Of a stretch of DNA of 9,766 bases, positions 1 to 5,083 are shown one piece after another (position 1 is the first letter of the stretch; each line of letters opens with the position of its first letter). A program made the position numbers and the translations under genes. This DNA is from Candidatus Atribacter alterifermentans (GTDB lineage: Bacteria; Atribacterota; Atribacteria; Atribacterales; Atribacteraceae), in the NCBI GenBank assembly GCA_012517635.1, contig JAAYUP010000119.1:1-9766 (forward strand), given 5' to 3'. The notes beneath the pieces are model-generated. The model was not told the DNA's origin. It worked only from the letters and a program-made list of their open reading frames with translations, and did not search any database.

Positions 1-29
1 GAAAAAATTGTAAAAGACAAAAACTGAGA

Positions 30-90
30 GGATAGACCACTTGAGTTTTCATCCTCATCTGGTGCTGCAAAGCAGCATGAGGGTCTATCC
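30..90. repeat. Module A, copy 1: compound hairpin repeat
   Basis: Bounded by the inverted repeat GGATAGACC (30-38) and GGTCTATCC (82-90). Inside, a smaller hairpin TGCTGC-AAA-GCAGCA lies in 63-77, flanked by CCTCAT and ATGAGG. The right 44 bases (45-88) recur at 4203-4246 with two mismatches by eye, so this is a dispersed repeat and not a chance palindrome. The boundary word GGATAGACC also appears at the last nine bases of the window. No ORF of note is inside. It lies beyond the 3' end of the ABC transporter operon. A T-run is missing after the hairpin on the minus strand, so I do not call it a terminator. Confidence 0.75.
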
Positions 91-97
91 TGTAAAT

Positions 98-123
98 ACC
101 GTGAACCGTGAACCGTGAACCGT
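98..123. repeat. Short tandem repeat, heptamer ACCGTGA
   Basis: Three perfect copies of ACCGTGA (98-104, 105-111, 112-118) are followed by a partial ACCGT (119-123). A truncated echo of module A follows at 138-152 (CATCCTCATTTGGTG, one mismatch to 50-64). The rest of 1-213 holds no gene that I can see. Confidence 0.85.
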
Positions 124-213
124 TTAAAAACCACCCTCATCCTCATTTGGTGAGACTATAAATGATTTAAGGATCTACTCTTATCAATGGGAATCAATAG
201 CCCTATTTTTCCT

Positions 214-1026
214 TTAATATTCCTTGGTTTCAGTGGAAAGCAACACCCGATCGTCAGTAAACTTTTTATGGCGTCGCTCGCTAAATCGCTCTAAAAGCTC
301 ACTTATGGTCATCTTTTTTCTTTCGTCTCCTGAGATGTCTAAAACAATTTCACCATCATCCATGAGAAGAGTTCGAGTTCCGTAGTTAAGAGCATCTCCC
401 AAGTCATGAGTAATCATAAATGCGGTTAGATGATCATCCCGAATAAGAATATTGGTTAAATTCATGATTTTTTCAGCAGTTTTCGGATCAAGGTTGGCGG
501 TGTGCTCATCTAAAAGTAATATTTTAGGATTCCCAATAGTTGCCATGAGCAATGTCAAGGCTTGTCGTTGACCACCAGATAAAAGTCCTACTCGATCCCG
601 AAGGCGGTTTTCTAATCCTAACCCAACTACGGTTAATTTCTCAAGAATTTTTCTTCTCAAATGTTCAGAAATTGCTAAATGGAGCCCTCGAGTCCTTCCC
701 TTGGCATAGGCAATGGCAAAATTTTCTTCAATAGTCAATGATGCTGCTGTCCCCTGTGTGGTATTTTGAAAAACTCTGCCTATAAAACGAGCTCGGCGAA
801 AAGCTGGAAGGGATGTTACATCTTGATCTTCAATAATCACTCTTCCTCGGTCGGGAAAATGGTTTCCGCTGATAATATTCAACAAAGTTGTCTTTCCGGC
901 ACCATTACTCCCAACAATAGTAACAAACTCATCAGGTTGAACAATACAGGAAAGGTTTCTCAAAGCCCATCGTTCATCAGGTGTATTTCTAAAAAAAACT
1001 TTATCAATATGTTCAAGTTGTAACAC
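214..1026 (-). CDS. ABC transporter ATP-binding protein (TrpXYZ-type amino-acid importer)
   Basis: 270-residue cytoplasmic ATPase that would power import through the permease encoded directly upstream. Visible motifs: Walker A GSNGAGKT (39-46), Q-loop glutamine near 87 in RVFQNTT, signature LSGGQ (149-153), Walker B ILLLDE (169-174), D-loop NLD and switch histidine in THD (about 207). Length and motif set are normal for a single-domain ABC ATPase. It starts with GTG; the permease stop TAG overlaps it by one base (TAGTG), with AGGAGA eight bases upstream, so translation is probably coupled. Stop is TAA. It is the last gene of the T-box-controlled operon. This ATPase type accompanies PF04392 binding proteins and PF02653 permeases; the substrate is inferred from the leader, not from this protein. 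No convincing terminator follows it. Confidence 0.93.
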   Translation of the reverse strand: MLQLEHIDKVFFRNTPDERWALRNLSCIVQPDEFVTIVGSNGAGKTTLLNIISGNHFPDRGRVIIEDQDVTSLPAFRRARFIGRVFQNTTQGTAASLTIEENFAIAYAKGRTRGLHLAISEHLRRKILEKLTVVGLGLENRLRDRVGLLSGGQRQALTLLMATIGNPKILLLDEHTANLDPKTAEKIMNLTNILIRDDHLTAFMITHDLGDALNYGTRTLLMDDGEIVLDISGDERKKMTISELLERFSERRHKKFTDDRVLLSTETKEY

Positions 1027-1925
1027 TATTTCACTCTCCTCAACTTCTCTTTTATGACCGGAAAAGAGAGAATAATAATAACTAAAAGACCGGTAAACAA
1101 CTTCAAATCATAAGGTTTAAACCCAATACTGTACCCATAGTTTAAGGCAATTGCAGTAGCTAATCGATAAACAACCGCTCCAATAATAACCTGAAGGGTT
1201 ATAACCAATATGATTCTTCCTCGTAAAAGAACTTCTCCAACGATCACCGAGGCCAGACCTAAAACTACCATACCGATCCCCATATTGATATCAACAAAAC
1301 CCTGATATTGAGCAAACATCGCACCAGAGAATGCTACTAAAGCATTAGACAGAGAAATTCCCACCAACTTGATACGGTCAGGATTAACCCCTTGTGCCTC
1401 AACCAAAGTTTCATTATCACCAGTTGCCCGGATAGCTAACCCAATTTCGGTTTGTAAAAAAAGATCTAATAACAATTTAATAAAAATAATAAGACCAATT
1501 AAAAAAAAGAGACGAAGATAGCCTTCTGGAATACCGTTAAGGGAGTCCCTTAGCATGGTAAAAATCGTTCGATGTCCAAGATTTTCAGAAAGTGATATAT
1601 TAGGTCGTCCCATAATCCTTAAATTAATGGAGTATAAACAGGTCATAGTAAGAATTCCTGATAAAAGAGCTGGAATTTTCGAAAAAGTATGCAACGCCCC
1701 AGTAAACAAGCCAGCTAAAGCCCCCGCAATAAATGCAGCGATCATACTTTCAATCGGGCCAAATCCTCGATAAACTAATGAAGCAAAAACTGCTGCTCCC
1801 AACGGGAAACTTCCATCAACGGTTAGATCAGGAAAATTCAAACAACGAAATGTTATATACACACCTAAAGCAAGAATGCCGTATAGCAATCCCTCCTGAA
1901 CACTAAAAATGAAATAGTCGTACAA
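1026..1925 (-). CDS. ABC transporter permease (BPD_transp_2 / LivH-like family)
   Basis: 299-residue multi-span inner-membrane permease with about eight to nine hydrophobic segments, beginning with GLLYGILALGVYITFRCLNF. The loop GLAIRATGDNETLVEAQGV (around residues 165-185) is the typical cytoplasmic ATPase-docking region of the branched-chain amino-acid/sugar permease family (PF02653), followed by ISLSNALVAFSGAMFAQYQG. It starts with TTG, preceded by GCAGGTGA at five bases; the start is weaker than that of the binding-protein gene. A 102-base gap with a strong hairpin separates it from the binding-protein gene, and it overlaps the ATPase gene by one base. The TrpXYZ assignment comes from gene order and T-box; the sequence alone supports only an amino-acid-type importer. 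Confidence 0.92.
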   Translation of the reverse strand: MYDYFIFSVQEGLLYGILALGVYITFRCLNFPDLTVDGSFPLGAAVFASLVYRGFGPIESMIAAFIAGALAGLFTGALHTFSKIPALLSGILTMTCLYSINLRIMGRPNISLSENLGHRTIFTMLRDSLNGIPEGYLRLFFLIGLIIFIKLLLDLFLQTEIGLAIRATGDNETLVEAQGVNPDRIKLVGISLSNALVAFSGAMFAQYQGFVDINMGIGMVVLGLASVIVGEVLLRGRIILVITLQVIIGAVVYRLATAIALNYGYSIGFKPYDLKLFTGLLVIIILSFPVIKEKLRRVK

Positions 1926-1980
1926 TCACTTCACCTGCTTTTGGTCATTTCAAGATTGCATCTTCTTAGAAAATGTTGTT

Positions 1981-2014
1981 TTTAGCCCCATGTTAATTTC
2001 AACATGGGGCTAAA
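1981..2014 (-). promoter_or_regulatory. Intercistronic hairpin between binding protein and permease
   Basis: A perfect 14-bp inverted repeat (TTTAGCCCCATGTT and its complement) with a six-base loop. On the coding (minus) strand it sits 13 bases after the binding-protein stop codon and is not followed by a U-run, so it resembles an mRNA-protecting or processing hairpin, as used to favour binding-protein over membrane-component expression. On the plus strand a T-run (2024-2029) follows after nine bases, but no plus-strand gene ends here. Confidence 0.75.
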
Positions 2015-2027
2015 GTGAAATACTTTT

Positions 2028-3035
2028 TTATTTAATTTCTAAAGTGACCTCAACGTTCTGTGATCTCATGTCTTCAACATATTTTTCTAAAAGGGCTTTA
2101 AATTCAACGACTTGAACACCTAGTATTTCTAAGTTTTTACTGTTAACCATTAAAACCAATTTATTAGCAAATTCTACCGGGATATCCGCTGGTTTTTCTC
2201 CTTTTAAAATCCGAGCGACCATGTCGCCAGTTTGACGACCATGTAAATAATAATCAAAGCCCAAAGCCAAAGTTGCTCCCTTTTCCAAGGTCGTAGGATC
2301 AGCTAAGATTAACGGTATTTTTTTATCTTGGCATACCTTGATTACCGTTTCCAAGGCGCTCACTACAGTATTATCGGTAGAAACATAAATTGCATCGACC
2401 TTGCCAACCAGGGATTGGGTGTCAATAGCCACATCTGCCGATGTGGAAACGGTAGCTTCAATAAGCGACAGACCATTTTTTTCACAAGCAATTTTTGCTA
2501 AGTCGTTGGTTACAAGCGAATTAACCTCACCAGCGTTATAAACAGTTCCTAAATTTTTAGCTTGAGGGAATACATATTTTAACATTTCGACCTGTCGGTC
2601 TACCGGTGTCATATCAGATACACCAGTAACATTTCCACCTGGTTGCTGTAAATCCTTAACCAAACCTGCACTAACCGGATCAGTTACCGCAGAGAAAACA
2701 ATTGGGATTTATTTAGTGGCATTAGCTGCTGCCTGGGAAGTTGGAGTTGCAATTGAAACAATAACATCAACCTGATCGGATACAAATTTACGTGCTATGG
2801 TATTGGCAGTAGCAACATCACCTTGAGCCGATTGAATATCGTAGATAATGTCTTGATCGGGAACATATCCATAGACTTCTTGAAGGACATCTCTTACACC
2901 ATCTCGGGTTGCATTTAAAGCCGGATGGTCAACAATCTGCATGATCCCAATCTTTATCGGTTCAGCAGCTATTGCTGGTAGAACCAAACCAATTGTCAAT
3001 AAAACCAAGAAAAATAAAAAAAGAATCTTTCTCAT
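2028..3035 (-). pseudogene. ABC transporter substrate-binding protein, interrupted by an in-frame TAA (trpX-like)
   Basis: Periplasmic or extracellular binding protein of the PF04392 type that would deliver substrate to the downstream permease. The reading frame spans 335 codons, with a single TAA at codon 109 (2709-2711). Both halves lie in the same frame: the first ends TSQAAANATK and the second resumes IPIVFSAVTDPVSAGLVKDL, which joins as an uninterrupted family domain if the stop is one substituted sense codon (for example GAA or AAA). Start ATG is preceded by GGAGG at six bases. Residues 1-24 form a signal peptide (KILFLFFLVLLTIGLVLPAIAA) with likely AIA-AE cleavage and no lipobox cysteine. 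The second half has no ribosome site of its own. It could be a recent pseudogene, a sequencing error or, less likely, readthrough. TAA, TAG and TGA all end other genes here, so general stop reassignment is unlikely. Confidence 0.88.
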
Positions 3036-3053
3036 ACCTTACCTCCTTTTTTT

Positions 3054-3090
3054 AAAAAAAAATCCCTCCCGACACAGGGACGGGAGGGAT
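3054..3090 (-). terminator. T-box terminator hairpin
   Basis: On the minus strand a perfect 10-bp stem ATCCCTCCCG / CGGGAGGGAT (nine-base loop, 3062-3090) is followed by a run of eight U (3061-3054). Its 5' arm CCCTC can instead pair with GAGGG just before the T-box motif, giving the usual antiterminator alternative. The binding-protein ribosome site follows immediately. Confidence 0.93.
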
Positions 3091-3293
3091 GAATGACCCG
3101 CGGTACCACCCTCATTGAGCAAGAGGCTCCAGCTTTAGACTTTTAACGCAGAATGCGATGAAGCTGTTTTCTCCTTCTTCGACCAGCTTCACTCCTCCAG
3201 GCCCCATTCGCTTCATCGCAAACACCAGGTTTCCAGCTCTTCTCCCGGCTCTCTATTGTTTGGAAGATGAAACTACTTGTTCCCTTCTTCGGA
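3062..3293 (-). promoter_or_regulatory. T-box riboswitch leader (candidate specifier TGG, tryptophan)
   Basis: Read on the minus strand, the leader has the main T-box landmarks in order: AGTA loop-E strand (3274-3277), AGAGAG followed by the apical CCGGG...GCTGGAAA...CCTGG hairpin, the 3' stem-I strand with GAA and then TGG (3183-3185), the conserved GGGTGGTACCGCGGG (3097-3111), and a terminator. TTCATCTTCC on the 5' side pairs with GGAGGAGTGAA (one bulged A) on the 3' side, which places TGG in the specifier loop. A TGG specifier means that uncharged tRNA-Trp would stabilise the antiterminator and switch on the downstream transporter. The T-box call is near certain; the specifier is my structural reading, and the lower part of stem I pairs poorly, so CTG in an overlapping register is not excluded. 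Confidence 0.93.
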
Positions 3294-3325
3294 TTTTTAC
3301 GATATTATTTATAATATAACATAGA

Positions 3326-3353
3326 ATTATACGATAATTTTCAATCTTGTAAA
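3326..3353 (-). promoter_or_regulatory. Promoter of the T-box / ABC operon
   Basis: Minus strand: TTTACA (3348-3353), a 16-base spacer and a perfect TATAAT (3326-3331). Transcription would start near 3318, about 25 bases before the first T-box element. The spacing to the leader supports this choice over the nearby AT-rich alternatives (TTGAAA/TATATT). Confidence 0.7.
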
Positions 3354-3443
3354 GAGGTCATCGTCACTTTTTTACGAAAAATCGTTAAAAATAGGTTTTT
3401 TAGAAACCAATTTTTAGGAAGTGAATAGAAAGGTCGTGTCTCT

Positions 3444-3968
3444 TTGCGAAAATCAAATCCTTTTTTTTATTCCTTTCTTACCACACTATTAGGTACGGCG
3501 ATTGTCGGCTGGCAAAATGACTTGCTGGCTGCATTTGTTCTTCCTCAACCATCCCCCGAAAAGGCTTTCCACTATCTCCAATCCTATCATCTTCCCCAAC
3601 ATGATTCCTTCAAACTTGAAACCAAATTACCTTGGCCAGTTTTTTCTGATAAGGTCAACGCCTATTTTTCCGGGGAAAAAGTTGGTTTTCCCGAACCAAT
3701 TACTATTGGTCAATTTCCCGATTACACCCGCCAGATATTAAATATCACCAAAAATATACCCTGGGGAGAAGTAAAAACCTACCAACAGGTTGCACAACTC
3801 TCCTCACGAAAAAGAGCTTATCGGGCCGTTGGCCAAGCCTTACATCGTAATCCCATTCCTTTGATTATCCCCTGTCACCGAGTCGTCGGCAAAAGTTCTT
3901 TAAGAGGATTCGGTTATGGTTTTGAGTGGAAATTACGTTTATTAACCCTCGAAAATATTCAATCATAA
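3444..3968 (+). CDS. ogt: Methylated-DNA--protein-cysteine methyltransferase
   Basis: 174-residue suicide repair protein that transfers the alkyl group from O6-alkylguanine (and O4-alkylthymine) to its own cysteine. The C-terminal domain is complete: GEVKTYQQVAQL helix-turn-helix region (about 108-119), RAVGQALHRNPIPLIIPCHRVV with acceptor Cys144 in PCHR, then the closing LRGFGYGFEWKLRLLTLE. The N-terminal about 90 residues form the poorly conserved cap domain. Length is typical of the Ogt class. The chosen start is TTG at 3444, with AGAAAGG about ten bases upstream; no better in-frame start is visible, so the exact N-terminus is uncertain. It is divergent from the T-box operon and convergent with ribU. 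No operon partner such as ada or alkA is present. Stop is TAA. The first repeat hairpin downstream (4037-4083) is the nearest possible transcription stop. Confidence 0.93.
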   Translation: MRKSNPFFYSFLTTLLGTAIVGWQNDLLAAFVLPQPSPEKAFHYLQSYHLPQHDSFKLETKLPWPVFSDKVNAYFSGEKVGFPEPITIGQFPDYTRQILNITKNIPWGEVKTYQQVAQLSSRKRAYRAVGQALHRNPIPLIIPCHRVVGKSSLRGFGYGFEWKLRLLTLENIQS

Positions 3969-3981
3969 AAACATAATTCTT

Positions 3982-4019
3982 TCCTGAAAACCCATGGGCA
4001 TGATAAATCAAGCCCCTAC
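3982..4019 (-). repeat. Module B, copy 1
   Basis: In minus orientation this 38-base segment begins GTAGGGGCTTGATTTATCAT and ends TTTTCAGGA. It matches 9723-9760 (plus orientation) at 35 of 38 positions by eye. It begins 13 bases after the ogt stop codon. Confidence 0.85.
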
Positions 4020-4036
4020 CAAAAATTTTTAAAAAA

Positions 4037-4083
4037 GGCGTCATCCTGAGCCCTCGCTTTTTGAGGGCGTGAGGATTTCATCT
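4037..4083 (-). repeat. Module D, copy 1: hairpin repeat
   Basis: In minus orientation it runs AGATGAAATCCTCACGCCCT to CTCAGGATGACGCC, 47 bases, and matches 7349-7395 at 45 of 47 positions by eye. It folds on itself (GCCCTC / GAGGGC with the outer ATCCT / AGGAT). Upstream of it in the same orientation is a further shared word, AAAAAAGAATTAAA (complement of 4104-4117; also at 7335-7348), so the homology extends beyond the hairpin. On the plus strand the hairpin could act as a weak ogt terminator, but a U-run does not follow directly. Confidence 0.85.
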
Positions 4084-4151
4084 TGTAATTTTTTCTTTTG
4101 CCCTTTAATTCTTTTTTCATTCACCCCCTCTCCCCCTCGTCCCCCTCAGCC

Positions 4152-4198
4152 TTTATCGCGCCCGATTAATATAGCGACCTACCATGGCATGTCGAATC
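4152..4198 (-). repeat. Module C, copy 1
   Basis: In minus orientation this 47-base segment runs GATTCGACATGCCATGG to AATCGGGCGCGATAAA and matches 9650-9696 at 39 of 47 positions by eye, including the shared core ATGCCATGG and AATCGGG. It lies four bases from module A copy 2. Modules C, D and B together fill most of the gap between the convergent genes ogt and ribU. Confidence 0.8.
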
Positions 4199-4202
4199 TT
4201 GG

Positions 4203-4246
4203 GTTTTCATCTTCATCTGGTGCTGCATAGCAGCATGAGGGTCTAT
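4203..4246. repeat. Module A, copy 2
   Basis: 44 bases matching 45-88 with two mismatches by eye (including TGCTGCAtAGCAGCA for TGCTGCAaAGCAGCA). The left GGATAGACC arm of copy 1 is absent here. Its right end touches the first base of the ribU stop codon, so the repeat abuts or slightly shaped the C-terminus of that gene. Confidence 0.85.
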
Positions 4247-4809
4247 TATCTGACAGCATTGGGTTTTGAAATACACCGATCGCCTACCTCAAGAAAGTTG
4301 CTCACTTTTTTATAGAGTAAGAGAGTAATAATTCCATTCATAGCACCCTTAAGAAGGTTAAAGGGTATAATAGCAGGAAGTAGCATGCCGATAACCATTT
4401 CTCGAGTCACTCCTAAGTACAGAGGTGTAACCAAAAGATTGGCTATCACCATAACCCCCGTCATCACCAAAGGAGCTCCAATCAGACCCGTTATTGCTGA
4501 CGAGAAATTCTTCTGCCTTCGATAAATTAAACTAGCAATTAAAACGTATACACCAGTAGCTATAAAATGCATCAACATCCCCCAGGGGCCTCCCTGTCCG
4601 GTTAATACTGCAAACAGAACCGATACAATGGCTGTCATGATCACCCCAATTCCTGGACTGAATTTAAGGCTCATAATCAATATGGGCACATCACCGGGAT
4701 CATACAGTAAAAAGGGTGCTGAGGGTATAAGAGGAAAGTGAATTAAATAACTCAAAATAATGGAAAGAGCAGAAAATGCCCAAGTATAAACTAAATTTCG
4801 ACACTTCAT
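4246..4809 (-). CDS. ribU: Riboflavin transporter, ECF S component RibU
   Basis: 187-residue integral membrane protein that binds riboflavin outside the cell and works with a shared energising module (EcfA, EcfA' and EcfT) encoded elsewhere. About six hydrophobic spans are visible. Family marks include YLIHFPLIPSAPFLLYDPGDVP (21-42), where the D-x-x-D-V/I-P segment lies after helix 1, GQGGPWGMLMHFIATGVY (71-88) and the end helix PFNLLKGAMNGIITLLLYKK. Start ATG has AAGGAGG nine bases upstream. The gene is monocistronic, behind its own promoter and FMN riboswitch, which is strong independent support for the substrate. The last dozen residues (VGDRCISKPNAVR) look less conserved and lie next to module A. 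Stop is TAA. No ECF energising genes and no riboflavin biosynthesis genes are in this window. Confidence 0.93.
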   Translation of the reverse strand: MKCRNLVYTWAFSALSIILSYLIHFPLIPSAPFLLYDPGDVPILIMSLKFSPGIGVIMTAIVSVLFAVLTGQGGPWGMLMHFIATGVYVLIASLIYRRQKNFSSAITGLIGAPLVMTGVMVIANLLVTPLYLGVTREMVIGMLLPAIIPFNLLKGAMNGIITLLLYKKVSNFLEVGDRCISKPNAVR

Positions 4810-4846
4810 ATTAAGAAGCCTCCTTGAATGATCTTTCTCCAGAGAT

Positions 4847-4880
4847 AAAAAAGCCCTGAAAGCATTGCGCCTTCAGGGCT
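4847..4880 (-). terminator. FMN riboswitch terminator
   Basis: Minus strand: AGCCCTGAAGGC, loop GCAAT, then GCTTTCAGGGCT, followed by a U-run (TTTTTTATC). It lies between the aptamer and the ribU ribosome site, as expected for transcription attenuation when FMN is bound. AAGCCCTTAAGCCC just upstream offers an alternative pairing partner for antitermination. Confidence 0.92.
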
Positions 4881-4896
4881 TAAGGGCTTATTATAG

Positions 4897-5034
4897 ACTT
4901 CTTCTCCCATCCGGACTATACCGTCGGCTCCAGATTTTCACCGGATCAACCCAAATCGGGCTCGCGGGCTTAGGATAAACCATCACCGCCGGTCGGGAAT
5001 TGGGAATTCCTCCCTTACCCTCCCCTGAAGAAGT
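4897..5034 (-). promoter_or_regulatory. FMN riboswitch (RFN element)
   Basis: The minus-strand sequence shows the conserved RFN blocks in order: AGGGTAAGGGAGGAATTCCC, ACCGGCGGT, AAGCCCGCGAGC, GATTTGG, CCGGTGAAAATCTGGAGCC, GACGGTATAGTCCGGATGGG and AGAAG. The P1 closing helix is ACTTCTTC (5' side; complement of 5027-5034) with GAAGAAGT (complement of 4897-4904). FMN binding would favour the downstream terminator and shut off ribU, giving feedback on riboflavin uptake. Confidence 0.97.
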
Positions 5035-5050
5035 ATTTTCTCAATGATTT

Positions 5051-5078
5051 ATTCTAACTCGATGTGAGTAATTGTCAA
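5051..5078 (-). promoter_or_regulatory. Promoter of the FMN riboswitch / ribU transcript
   Basis: Minus strand: perfect TTGACA (5073-5078), a 16-base spacer and TAGAAT (5051-5056). It begins only five bases after the fucK stop codon, so ribU is independently transcribed; any readthrough from fucK would also meet the riboswitch terminator. Confidence 0.82.
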
Positions 5079-5083
5079 GAGAT

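Noticed and set aside
120..213. Possible terminator for the ABC operon (CACC...GGTGGTTTTT on the minus strand)
   Set aside because: The stem is only about four base pairs around a large loop; the U-run alone is not enough.
552..1023. Plus-strand open frames of 60 and 85 codons within the ATPase gene
   Set aside because: They are antisense to a clear ABC ATPase with all motifs, and have no ribosome site or recognisable domain.
1555..1773. Plus-strand 72-codon frame within the permease gene
   Set aside because: Antisense shadow of a well-supported membrane protein.
2028..2663. The second half of the binding protein as an independent gene
   Set aside because: It starts at an internal TTG without ribosome site, is in frame with the first half, and is only the C-terminal part of one domain family.
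3502..3741. 79-codon frame overlapping ogt in another frame
   Set aside because: The ogt frame carries the PCHR active site and the complete domain; the alternative has no support.
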